Shown here one piece after another: positions 17,680-26,117 of a stretch of DNA of 64,000 bases. The stretch lies in contig NZ_RQRT01000002.1 in the NCBI RefSeq assembly GCF_004335005.1, positions 124,001-188,000 of the forward strand. The letters are read 5' to 3'. The translations under genes and the position numbers were made by a program. Position 1 is the first letter of the stretch, and the number at the start of each line of letters is the position of its first letter. This stretch comes from Paracoccus nototheniae (GTDB lineage: Bacteria > Pseudomonadota > Alphaproteobacteria > Rhodobacterales > Rhodobacteraceae). The notes beneath the pieces are model-generated. The model did no database searches, was not told the origin of the DNA, and was given only the letters and a program-made list of their open reading frames with translations.

Positions 17680-18672
17680 CTATTCCGCCGCCGGCATCAG
17701 CAGGCTGTTCTGGGCGGCGCGCAGATCTGCCGCGCTGTCTGCTGCAGGCGCGGGCTCTGGGGTCGCGCGACGTTCAGCCTCGATCTGGTGCAGATGGTCG
17801 ATCACCCGGCGCGAATTGGCATACGGCATATGCGTCTGCTGTTCGCACAGGGCCAGATCGGCGGGGCCGGGTTCGCGCAGCAATTCCAACCCCGCGGGCG
17901 TGTTGCGGATCAGCCCCATCAGCTGAAAGGCGTAAAGCCAATGTTCCATCGTCCGGTGGCCCCATTTGCTGGCAAAGATCTCGGTGTTGCGCAGCACGGA
18001 ATGCAGGTGATGGACGGGCGGCATGCAATGGGGGTGATATTGGTGATAGACGCGGCCCCCCCTGATCCACCAGATCGGGATGCCCTGTTCGGACAGGGCG
18101 CGGCCGAAATCGGTATCCTCGCCGCCATAGCCGGTAAATTGTTCGTCAAAGCCCGGCCCCGCCTGCCAGTCGGCGCGGTGCATCGCGAAATTCAGCGACC
18201 AGAAGCAGCGATAATCCGGGCAGCGCTCGATCCGCTCGGGCGGGCCCTGCCGGTCGGAATGGCGCACGCCGATCGCGGCAAAGCGGTCGAAATCAAGACC
18301 CGCCCCGGTGGCGCCATCGGGCAGATACAGAACCTCGCCCATGAACAGCCCGCGTTCGCCCCCCATCCGCGCCAGATAGCTGGCGATGAAGCCGGGATCG
18401 GGCAGGCAATCGACATCGACAAAGACCAGCACCTCGCCCTGCGCGGCATCGGCCACCGCGTTACGCGCCGCCGACAAAGGCAGTTCGTCTTCGGTCACGC
18501 GGATCTGGCGGATCGGGAAATCGGTGGCGGGCAGATCGGTATAGTCGCTGTCCTGCATGACGCCGATGATCAGCTCGATGGGCGGATGGGTCTGGGCCTG
18601 AAAGCCCCTTATGATGTTTTTCAGATGCGCCTCGCGGCCGCAGGCGATGGTCAGGGCCGAAACAGTCGTCAT
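17680..18672 (-). CDS. Glycosyltransferase family 2-like (GT-A)
   Basis: The 330-residue protein has a GT-A fold. It opens with SALTIACGREAHLKNIIRGF, has the metal-binding Asp motif VFVDVDCLPDPGF, and later carries the galactosyltransferase C-terminal motif GYGGEDTDFGRAL. The ATG at 18672 overlaps the stop of the preceding glycosyltransferase (ATGA). It is the third gene of the operon led by the sucrose-phosphate-synthase-like fusion. The residues after about 290 are Ala-rich and probably disordered. Donor and acceptor are not predictable here. Confidence 0.87.
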   Translation of the reverse strand: MTTVSALTIACGREAHLKNIIRGFQAQTHPPIELIIGVMQDSDYTDLPATDFPIRQIRVTEDELPLSAARNAVADAAQGEVLVFVDVDCLPDPGFIASYLARMGGERGLFMGEVLYLPDGATGAGLDFDRFAAIGVRHSDRQGPPERIERCPDYRCFWSLNFAMHRADWQAGPGFDEQFTGYGGEDTDFGRALSEQGIPIWWIRGGRVYHQYHPHCMPPVHHLHSVLRNTEIFASKWGHRTMEHWLYAFQLMGLIRNTPAGLELLREPGPADLALCEQQTHMPYANSRRVIDHLHQIEAERRATPEPAPAADSAADLRAAQNSLLMPAAE

Positions 18673-19823
18673 GCATGTGCTCCTAGCGGGGAATGAAGGG
18701 GGATGGGCGCCGCGCCCCACAGGTCGTCGGACAGCGCCTCCAGCCAGCGGGCGGTGCCTGCGGCGGGATCGCTGCCGGTCAGCCGGGCCTGCCGGGCGGG
18801 GTCATGATCCGCGACCGCCGCCGCGACCGCCGCCCGCCAGCTTTCGGCGCTGGAGGGCAGATGCGGCAGATGCAGGGCCGCGCCCGCGCGCTGCAACGCC
18901 TCGGCCTTCAGGCGCTGTTCGTCGAAATATCGCCATTCCGGCACCACGATCCACGGTCGCCCCGCCGTCATGACCTGCGCACAGGTTGTGTTGCCGGTGG
19001 ACGAGACGACCAGATCGGCGGCGGCGATATGGGTCTCGGGGTCGTCGACCCAGCCTTTGCAGATCAGGTTGCGCCCCTCGGTCGCGTGCCACTCCTGTTG
19101 CAGCGTGCCGATGGTCAGCCATGTCCAGCCGGGAAAAGCCCGCGCCGCGACGCCAAGCGGCGCTTGGGAAAACCCGGTGCCGCCCGCCCCCGACAGGACC
19201 AGCGCCACGGGGCGGTCGGGATCCAGCCCCAACGCAACCCGCGCCGCGCGGCGGTCGGGCAGGACGCCTGCGGTGACGCCAAGGCCCGGCGCGAAATGGA
19301 TCTTGGGCAGCAGGTCCTGCCAGTCTGGCTGGGCCAGTTCGGCGGCAAAGGGCGCCAGCAGTCCGACCGCCCCCGCATAGGCGGCACGGTGGCCCGCATC
19401 ACCCCGCGCGCCATGTTGCAGGATCTTGACATGCGGGACCGAACAGATGCGGGCCAGCTGCGCGATCTCGGCGCTGACATCGCAGATCATCAGCGCGGGA
19501 TCGGCGGCTGCGAACCACGCGGCGATGGTGCCCATCGCCTGACGAATGCCGGGCCAGCCGAGGGGCGCGCAATGCAGCGTCTCGGGCGTGTCGATCTGGT
19601 CCATGTCCCGTTCCGCGCCCCCGCGTTCGAACAGCGACGGGATGCGGATGATGCGGACATGACCGGGCAGGGCCCCAAAGATGTCGTCGCGGGCCGAAAA
19701 GATGGTCACCGGCCGATCAGGCGGCAAGGCGTTCACGATTGCGGCGCAGCGTTCGGCATGGCCGCGCCCCTGATGATGGACGAAATAGCCGAAGGGCTGG
19801 CGCAAGGCGGGCAGGTCACGCAT
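18669..19823 (-). CDS. MurG-like GT-B glycosyltransferase
   Basis: This 384-residue protein resembles MurG and related GT-B enzymes. It has an N-terminal GFVHH-type loop (GYFVHHQGRGHAERCAAIVN) and a C-terminal donor site (VVSSTGNTTCAQVMTAGRPW, then PEWRYFDEQRLKAEAL). The ATG at 19823 overlaps the end of the upstream fusion gene by 8 bases; a longer frame to 19892 lies wholly within that gene and is rejected. It is a predicted cytoplasmic enzyme, second in the operon. It is not the peptidoglycan MurG itself, since no cell-wall genes accompany it. Confidence 0.82.
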   Translation of the reverse strand: MRDLPALRQPFGYFVHHQGRGHAERCAAIVNALPPDRPVTIFSARDDIFGALPGHVRIIRIPSLFERGGAERDMDQIDTPETLHCAPLGWPGIRQAMGTIAAWFAAADPALMICDVSAEIAQLARICSVPHVKILQHGARGDAGHRAAYAGAVGLLAPFAAELAQPDWQDLLPKIHFAPGLGVTAGVLPDRRAARVALGLDPDRPVALVLSGAGGTGFSQAPLGVAARAFPGWTWLTIGTLQQEWHATEGRNLICKGWVDDPETHIAAADLVVSSTGNTTCAQVMTAGRPWIVVPEWRYFDEQRLKAEALQRAGAALHLPHLPSSAESWRAAVAAAVADHDPARQARLTGSDPAAGTARWLEALSDDLWGAAPIPLHSPLGAHA

Positions 19824-21894
19824 GGGCGGGCCTGTTGGTGCGCCCTGCTGCGGGTCGGGGTTGCTGCGGGGCGGGGCGCCCGGCCAGTCCAAGCCGGGTC
19901 AACCCGTCGATCACCCCCGCCGCGTGGGCGAACGGGCTGCGATAGAGGCCGCGCCCGCGCAGATGGTCCAACTCGGCATAAGCATTGGCGGGCAGGATTG
20001 CGGCGCCGCTGTCCATCAGCATGTCGGCATCATTGCCGCTGTCGCCTGCGGTGATGCACTGCGCCGGGTCCAGCCCCCGCCGGGCGGCCTCGAACCGCAA
20101 GGCGGCGGCCTTGCCGGCAAGGGGCGGCAGGATGTCGATGAATTGTCCATGCGAGGCGATGACGCGCGCGCCCAGACCCGATGCGGCCAGATCGTCGCGC
20201 AGGACCGCTGCCTGTGCGGCGTCGCCCAGCAGGGACAGCTTCCAGCGGCGCTGTTCATACCCGGCCTGCCAGCGTGGGTCGTGGCGGCTCAGCGCGCCCA
20301 GCACGCCCGCGCGGTCCCAACCCGCATCCAGATGCCGCGCATAATCGGCGCAAAGCGTCAGGCCGCCGCCCGGCGACCAGCGCCAGATCTCGCTGCCGAC
20401 CGAGGTGATGAACAGGTCCGGGCGCGGCAATTGCCACGCCTGCAGGACGCGCCGCGCCTCGGACAGGGACCGGCCCGTGGCCACCGCGAACATCAGCGTC
20501 TCGGGCCGGGCGGCGTGCCAGTCGCCGAACTGACGCGCGGCGCTGCGGCTGCCGGTCAGCGTGCCGTCGATATCGCTGGCCAGAATGCGGCGGACCACGC
20601 GCCGGGGCCGCAGGGGGGGCTGACGCAAGCCGTCGATCACCGCAAGGGACCGCTGCGCCCAGGCCTGCCAGTCGAACAGCGCCAGCGCGCGGCGCTGCGC
20701 GGCGGCGACACCCCCGGCGCGGTCAGGGTCGATCATCAGCCTCAGGCAGGCATCGGCGATCTGGGCGCCATCCAGCGGATCGACCAGCGCGCCATGGCCC
20801 AGCTGATCCAGAATATCGACCGGCCCGCCATGGCGGGTGGCGACCACCGGCACACCGGCCTGCGCGGCCTCGACCAGCGTCAGGCCGAAGGGCTCGTGAA
20901 AGGCCGGGTTGACGAAGACCCCGCCCATCGCCGCGCGGGCGTAAAGGCCGCGCAGCTGCACCGCATCATGGCGCGGCGGCAGGGCGACCTTGCCCCATAA
21001 CCCGTGCCGGTCGATGCGGTCGAACAGCCCGCGCAGCACCTGATCCTGTTCGGTGGGGCCGCGTTCGATGCCGTCGCGCAAGCCGGCAAGGATCACCAGA
21101 TTGGCGCGGGCCTGCAGCGCGGGCGAGGCCGCATAGGCATCGACCAGACCGGCCAGGTTCTTCTTGTGGACCGGGCGCGCCACGGCCAGCAGGATCGGCA
21201 GCGCGGGATCGCGCAGGAACGGCGCCAGCAGCGCCTCGGCGATCGCAGGGTCGGGCTGGCGGGCCAGCACCACGCCCGGCGCGATGCAATGGCTGCGCCC
21301 CTCGGCATCGGCGCCATAGGGGCGCAACTGCCGTTCGGCCTCGTCGCGCGAGGACAGGATGATCGCGCCCGCATCGGCGATGGCTGTGCGTTCATCGGCA
21401 ATGCGACGCTGCAGGGCGGGCAGGCGGGCGGCATCGGGGTTCTTCTGCAGGGCCAGCGAATGCGGGGTATAGATCCACGGAATGCCGAATTCCTGCTGTG
21501 CCATGCGGGCCAGACGGGCGGCATCGGCAAAATGGGCATGGATCACGTCGGGACGCCGCGCCATGCCGCGCAGCAGGTCGATGAAGGCCGCGCCAAGGGC
21601 CGGGATCTCGGCCTCCAGTGCCTCTTTGCTGAGATATCCGTTGTTGGCTGTGCGCAGGCGCAGGATGCGGCAGCCGGGCGCGACGGGCTCGGTCATGCGG
21701 TCATGCGCGGCATCCAGCCCCGGTCCCTGAAAGGCGCGGGTGACGATATCGACCGCAGCGACCGGTGCCAGACGGGCCTGCGCCATTGCGGCGCCCAGAA
21801 GATAGGCGATGTGACCGCCGGTGTCTTCGGTGATGCCATAGCTGACCGGCGGCGCCCGAAGGCACCCGCCAAGCGCGACGTGGAGGATGTACAT
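19816..21894 (-). CDS. Sucrose-phosphate-synthase-like / HAD phosphatase fusion
   Basis: The 692-residue protein joins two enzymes. Residues about 1-440 form a GT4 transferase of the sucrose-phosphate synthase group: DTGGHIAYLLGAA near the start, WIYTPHSLALQKN, RPVHKKNLAGLVDAY and EPFGLTLVEAAQAGVPVV. Residues about 450-690 form an HAD-IIB phosphatase of the sucrose-phosphatase type: nucleophile LASDIDGTLTG, ATGRSLSEA and GDSGNDADML. Together they would make a sugar phosphate disaccharide and remove its phosphate, giving sucrose or a relative such as mannosylfructose. Such sugars are usual compatible solutes. The ATG at 21894 starts right at MYILHVALGG; the longer frame is not family-like. Three more glycosyltransferase genes follow in the same operon. 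Confidence 0.88.
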   Translation of the reverse strand: MYILHVALGGCLRAPPVSYGITEDTGGHIAYLLGAAMAQARLAPVAAVDIVTRAFQGPGLDAAHDRMTEPVAPGCRILRLRTANNGYLSKEALEAEIPALGAAFIDLLRGMARRPDVIHAHFADAARLARMAQQEFGIPWIYTPHSLALQKNPDAARLPALQRRIADERTAIADAGAIILSSRDEAERQLRPYGADAEGRSHCIAPGVVLARQPDPAIAEALLAPFLRDPALPILLAVARPVHKKNLAGLVDAYAASPALQARANLVILAGLRDGIERGPTEQDQVLRGLFDRIDRHGLWGKVALPPRHDAVQLRGLYARAAMGGVFVNPAFHEPFGLTLVEAAQAGVPVVATRHGGPVDILDQLGHGALVDPLDGAQIADACLRLMIDPDRAGGVAAAQRRALALFDWQAWAQRSLAVIDGLRQPPLRPRRVVRRILASDIDGTLTGSRSAARQFGDWHAARPETLMFAVATGRSLSEARRVLQAWQLPRPDLFITSVGSEIWRWSPGGGLTLCADYARHLDAGWDRAGVLGALSRHDPRWQAGYEQRRWKLSLLGDAAQAAVLRDDLAASGLGARVIASHGQFIDILPPLAGKAAALRFEAARRGLDPAQCITAGDSGNDADMLMDSGAAILPANAYAELDHLRGRGLYRSPFAHAAGVIDGLTRLGLAGRPAPQQPRPAAGRTNRPAHA

Positions 21895-21998
21895 GGATGG
21901 CCTTTCGGCGGGGAAAAATGCGCGGCGTGCAAGACGCAGCGCAGCCCAACGCCGCGACCCTATCACAGTTCAGAGAGAGGGTGCGAACTTAGGAAAGA

Positions 21999-22826
21999 TC
22001 AATTGCCGCACGGGGCAGCTGCGCGCTCTGCCTTGCTGTGATGCCGCCCCAGAGGCAGCATCAGCGGGCGCCCCGAGACCGGGTCGGCAATGATTCGGCT
22101 GTCCAGCCCAAAGACCGTAGCGACCATCGCCTGCGTCAGGACCGCGCGGGGCGGGCCTGCGGCATGGATGCGGCCCTGGGTCATGGCGATCAGGTGATCG
22201 GCATAGCGCGCCGCAAGATTAAGATCGTGCAGCACCATCACCACGGTCGTGCCGCGCGTCCGGTTCAGATCGGTCAGCAGATCCAGAACCTCAATCTGGT
22301 GGCTGATGTCCAGAAAGGTCGTCGGCTCGTCCAACAGCAACAGTTGGGTCTGTTGGGCCAGCGCCATGGCGATCCAGACGCGCTGGCGCTGGCCACCCGA
22401 CAGTTCGTCCACCGCGCGTTCGGCCAGATCGGTGGTCTGGGTGGCCTGCAGCGCGTCGGCGATGGCGCGGTCGTCGGCGGTGCTCCAGCGTGACAGAAGG
22501 CCGTGATGGGGATGGCGGCCCCGGCTGACCAGATCGGCGACGGTGATGCCTTCGGGGGCGATGGGCGATTGCGGCAGCAGGCCCATGATCTGTGCCAGCT
22601 TGCGCGGCGCCATGGCATGGATGGATTTGCCGTCCAGCAGCACCTGCCCTGACCGGGGCGGCAGCAGCCGGGTCAGCGTGCGCAGCAGGGTCGATTTCCC
22701 GCAGGCATTCGCGCCGACGATGGCGGTGATCCGGCCCGGCGGCAGGTCCAGATCCAGATCCTGCAGGATCCGGGTCTGGCCGTATCCGGCGGTGATGGTC
22801 TGGGCTGACAGGATGGGTTGGGACAT
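21999..22826 (-). CDS. Iron-siderophore ABC transporter ATPase (FecE/FhuC type)
   Basis: The 275-residue ATPase has Walker A GANACGKST, the signature [15 protein letters not shown], Walker [14 protein letters not shown] and switch His in VLHDLNLAARY, matching the siderophore/vitamin B12 importer class. It is the last gene of a four-gene minus-strand operon (binding protein, two permeases, ATPase), with its start overlapping the stop of the preceding permease. It powers import of a ferric siderophore across the inner membrane. Confidence 0.94.
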   Translation of the reverse strand: MSQPILSAQTITAGYGQTRILQDLDLDLPPGRITAIVGANACGKSTLLRTLTRLLPPRSGQVLLDGKSIHAMAPRKLAQIMGLLPQSPIAPEGITVADLVSRGRHPHHGLLSRWSTADDRAIADALQATQTTDLAERAVDELSGGQRQRVWIAMALAQQTQLLLLDEPTTFLDISHQIEVLDLLTDLNRTRGTTVVMVLHDLNLAARYADHLIAMTQGRIHAAGPPRAVLTQAMVATVFGLDSRIIADPVSGRPLMLPLGRHHSKAERAAAPCGN

Positions 22827-23869
22827 CAGGTGGCTCCGGTCCGGTTGGCGCGGATGATCAGAACGATCAGATAGGGCGCCCCAAGCGCGCCGGTGACGAC
22901 GCCCACCGGATAGCGCGCGGGCAACAGGAACTGCCCCGCATAATCGCCCAGCAGCACCAGCACCGCGCCGGTCAGCGCGGCCGGCAGCAGCGCCGATCCG
23001 CGATGCCCGGTCAGCCGCACCGCGATCGGGCCCGACAGAAAGGCCACGAAGGCGATCGGCCCCGTCACCGCCGTCGCGACCGAGATCAGCCCGACCGCCG
23101 CCACGATGATCGTCGTCCGCGCGCGGGCGACATGCGTGCCAAGGGCTGCGGCCATATCCTCGCCCAAGCGCAGGGTCTCCAGATCGCGGGCACGCGACAG
23201 GATCAGGCCGCCGCAGACCGCCAGCGCGCCTGTCAGGGGCAGGGCCTGATCCAGCCGCGCGCCGTTCACGCTGCCGGTCAGCCAGCGCATCGCCTCCAGC
23301 AGATCCCAGGCAGGGGCGCGGCCAAGGACAAAGGCGATGACGCTGTCCAGCATGGCCGACACGCCGATGCCCACAAGGATCAGCCGCGTGCCCGCGATGC
23401 CGTTGCGAAAGGACAGCCCATAGATCAGCACCGCGACCCCCAGCCCCGCCGCCACCGCCAGCACCGACACCGACGCGCCGCCCATGCCCAGGACCACGAT
23501 GGCAAAGACCGCCGCCGCGCTGGCGCCCGCGCTGATGCCGATGATGTCGGGGCTGGCCAGCGGGTTGCGAAGCAGGATCTGGAACGCCGCCCCGCCCAGG
23601 CCAAAGCTGGCCCCCGCCAGCACCGACAGGGTGGCGCGCGGCAGGCGCAACTGCCCCACGGTGAAACTGGCGCCGGGCACCTCATGCCCGCGCAGCACCG
23701 CCCAGACCTGACCGGGCGGGGTCAGGCTTTGTCCCATCATCAGCGTCAGCGCGAACAGACCCGCCACAAGGACCGTCAGCACGCCTACCACCCGCCACCA
23801 GCCGTGCTGGCGGGCGCGGCGCAGGGCGGCGATGCGGTGGGCGGTGGGGACGGGGGGCGACAGGCTCAC
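22826..23869 (-). CDS. Iron-siderophore ABC transporter permease (FecD type)
   Basis: The 347-residue protein is a ten-helix FecCD-family permease. After an N-terminal cytoplasmic segment and a first helix (about 27-45) it has the conserved LRLPRATLSVLAGASFGLGG and RNPLASPDIIGISAGASAAA. The coupling region near GPIAFVAFLSGPIAVRLTGH is present. It overlaps the other permease by 4 bases and the ATPase by 1, so all are coupled. It forms the importer channel with its partner. Confidence 0.94.
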   Translation of the reverse strand: MSLSPPVPTAHRIAALRRARQHGWWRVVGVLTVLVAGLFALTLMMGQSLTPPGQVWAVLRGHEVPGASFTVGQLRLPRATLSVLAGASFGLGGAAFQILLRNPLASPDIIGISAGASAAAVFAIVVLGMGGASVSVLAVAAGLGVAVLIYGLSFRNGIAGTRLILVGIGVSAMLDSVIAFVLGRAPAWDLLEAMRWLTGSVNGARLDQALPLTGALAVCGGLILSRARDLETLRLGEDMAAALGTHVARARTTIIVAAVGLISVATAVTGPIAFVAFLSGPIAVRLTGHRGSALLPAALTGAVLVLLGDYAGQFLLPARYPVGVVTGALGAPYLIVLIIRANRTGAT

Positions 23870-24894
23870 AGCTCTCGGATCCTCTGGCGGCGGACGATCC
23901 AGATGAAGACCGGCCCGCCCATGAGGGCGGTGACGATGCCCACGTCCAGCTCGGCCGGGCGGGCCAGGATGCGGCCCGCGATATCGGCTCCCAGCAGCAG
24001 GCAGGCCCCCGCCAGCGCCGAAAACGGCAGCAGCCAGCGGTGATCGGTGCCCGCCAGCAGGCGGCAGACATGCGGCACGACCAGCCCCACAAAACCGATC
24101 GGCCCGCAGATCGCCGTGGTCGCGCCCGCCAGCAGCACCGCGCCCGCTGCCGCCGTCGCGCGGGCGCGGGCGACGCGTTCGCCGAACCCCGCCGCCAGTT
24201 CATCCCCCAGGGCCAGCGCGTTCAGCCTGCGCGCCGAGATCATCGCCAGTGCAAAGCCCACCGCCAGAAACGGCGCCACATGGCCGATCCCGGCAAAGGT
24301 TGCACCGCCGACGCCGCCGATCTGCCAGGACCGGATGCTGCCTGCGAGATCCGCGCGCGGCAGGACCACGGCGATCACCAGCGACGAGAACGCGACCGAG
24401 GTTGCCGCCCCCGCCAGCGCCAGCTTCAGCGGCGTGGCGCCGCCCCGGCCAAGCGAGCCGATGGCATAGACAAAGACCGCCGCCAGCCCGGCGCCCAGGA
24501 TCGCCGTCCAGACATAATCCTGCAGCGCGGTGATGCCGAACCAGACGATCCCCACCACCACCGCCAGCGAGGCGCCCATATTCACCCCCAGAATGCCAGG
24601 ATCGGCCAGCGGGTTGCGCGTCACGCCCTGCATGACAGCGCCCGACAGCCCCAAGGCCGCGCCCGCCAGCATGGCCAGCGCGGTGCGGGGCAGGCGGGTG
24701 GCCACGGCGGCGGTGGCGATGCTGTCCACCCGGCCCCCCAAAGCCGCCCAGATATCCGACCAGCCCACCGCCCTTGTGCCGATCGCGACCGAGGCCAGCG
24801 CCAGCGCCGCCAGCAGCCCCGCCGTCAGCGCCAGCGACAAAGGCTGCCGACCGGTCCTGATGGGGCCGGCAGCAGGGGATGGGGAAGCCGTCAT
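23866..24894 (-). CDS. Iron-siderophore ABC transporter permease (FecC type)
   Basis: This 342-residue FecCD-family permease has the family motifs TRLPRTALAMLAGAALGLSG, RNPLADPGILGVNMGASLAV and GPIGFVGLVVPHVCRLLAG. About ten membrane helices are expected. It overlaps the binding-protein gene upstream and the second permease downstream by 4 bases each. It pairs with the FecD-type subunit in the importer. Confidence 0.94.
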   Translation of the reverse strand: MTASPSPAAGPIRTGRQPLSLALTAGLLAALALASVAIGTRAVGWSDIWAALGGRVDSIATAAVATRLPRTALAMLAGAALGLSGAVMQGVTRNPLADPGILGVNMGASLAVVVGIVWFGITALQDYVWTAILGAGLAAVFVYAIGSLGRGGATPLKLALAGAATSVAFSSLVIAVVLPRADLAGSIRSWQIGGVGGATFAGIGHVAPFLAVGFALAMISARRLNALALGDELAAGFGERVARARATAAAGAVLLAGATTAICGPIGFVGLVVPHVCRLLAGTDHRWLLPFSALAGACLLLGADIAGRILARPAELDVGIVTALMGGPVFIWIVRRQRIREL

Positions 24895-25865
24895 TCCGAT
24901 TTGCGCGCCGCATTCGCCAGCAGCGCGACATAGTCGGGCAGCAGATAGGCAATCGACAGTGGCGTCGGATTGGCCGCCGTGCCCAGGGGATCGTTCTTCA
25001 GCATCACCACCGCATCATTCGCGACCGCAGGCATCCGCGACAGCAGCGGATCGGCGCGCAGGGCGTCCAGCAGATCCTGATTGCCATAGGTCACGATGAT
25101 GTCCACATCGTCGAACATGTCGATCCGCTCGGCGCTGATCGCGCCCGAGAACTGGCCGGGCAGGGTGGCCTCGATCACGTTTTGGGGCAAGGCCAGCCCC
25201 AGATCCTGAAAGAATTTCACCCGGCTGTCATTGCCGGTATAGAAATTCACCACGCTGAGGTTCGTGGTGTCCAGATGGGTGATGAACATCGCGCGCTTGC
25301 CCTGCAATTCGGGGCGTTGCGCGACGGCGGCGGCGATCTGACCCTCGATCTTTGCGATCAGGACGTCGCCTTCCGGGGCCATGCCCAGACCGGCGCTGTC
25401 CATGCGGATCGTCTGGCGCCAGTCGGTGGACCAGGGCGCCTCGGGATAGGCCACGACCGGCGCGATCATGCCAAGGGTGTCGTAATCGGCGGCGCTGATG
25501 CCGGAATAGGCGGCCAGGATCACATCGGGGGCGCTGGCCGCGACCGCCTCGAAGTCGATGCCGTCGCCCTCGTCGTAAAGGGTGGGCAGCGGAGCGCCCA
25601 GTTCCTTTAGCCGGGCTTCGACCCATGGCAGCACCCCGTCGCCATCGTCATCGCCGAAATTGGCCCGCGCAAAGCCCACCGGCACGATGCCAAGCGCCAG
25701 CGGCACTTCGTGATTGGCCCAAGCGACGCTGGCCACGCGCTGCGGGGCGGTGGCAATGGTTGTGGTGCCGAAGGCATGGGGCACGGTCACCGGAAAGGCG
25801 GGATCCTGCGCAAAGGCGGGGGCCACAGCAAGGATCAGCGCGGCGCAAAGGGGCAGGCGTGACAT
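24891..25865 (-). CDS. Iron-siderophore ABC transporter binding protein
   Basis: The 324-residue protein has a signal peptide (about 1-19, ending AFAQ) and the FecB/FepB-type fold. It opens with a region leading to APQRVASVAWANHEVPLALG and later has APDVILAAYSGISAADYDTL. It captures a ferric siderophore in the periplasm and passes it to the permeases. It starts the minus-strand operon, and 252 bases separate its start from that of the divergent TonB-dependent receptor gene. That shared region should carry the iron-responsive control, but I could not identify a confident Fur, Irr or RirA site by eye. Confidence 0.92.
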   Translation of the reverse strand: MSRLPLCAALILAVAPAFAQDPAFPVTVPHAFGTTTIATAPQRVASVAWANHEVPLALGIVPVGFARANFGDDDGDGVLPWVEARLKELGAPLPTLYDEGDGIDFEAVAASAPDVILAAYSGISAADYDTLGMIAPVVAYPEAPWSTDWRQTIRMDSAGLGMAPEGDVLIAKIEGQIAAAVAQRPELQGKRAMFITHLDTTNLSVVNFYTGNDSRVKFFQDLGLALPQNVIEATLPGQFSGAISAERIDMFDDVDIIVTYGNQDLLDALRADPLLSRMPAVANDAVVMLKNDPLGTAANPTPLSIAYLLPDYVALLANAARKSE

Positions 25866-26117
25866 GAAGCGGTCCTTTTCACGGCAGCAGGATGGGGGCG
25901 GATTGGCCCCGTGCAGGCGGGCGCGTCAAGCCCGCGACGGGCCTTTCGGACCTTGGTCCGTCCCGATTTGCGGCGTTTCTGACAAAAACCATAGGATTAT
26001 ACAAGACGACCTGGTTCGATCCGTTTAGGTGCCCGGTGCAACCCCGATGGCCGCCGCCTGCCACAGGCGGCGCCCTTGGTGCCCCATCAGACAATCACGC
26101 CAGACCGGAACCTGCTC

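Noticed and set aside
16324..18696. 790-codon plus-strand open frame
   Set aside because: It lies opposite two glycosyltransferase genes with clear family motifs and has no recognisable domain.
25866..26117. Iron-box in the divergent siderophore promoter region
   Set aside because: No sequence matched a Fur, Irr or RirA site well enough by eye; a motif scan would be needed.
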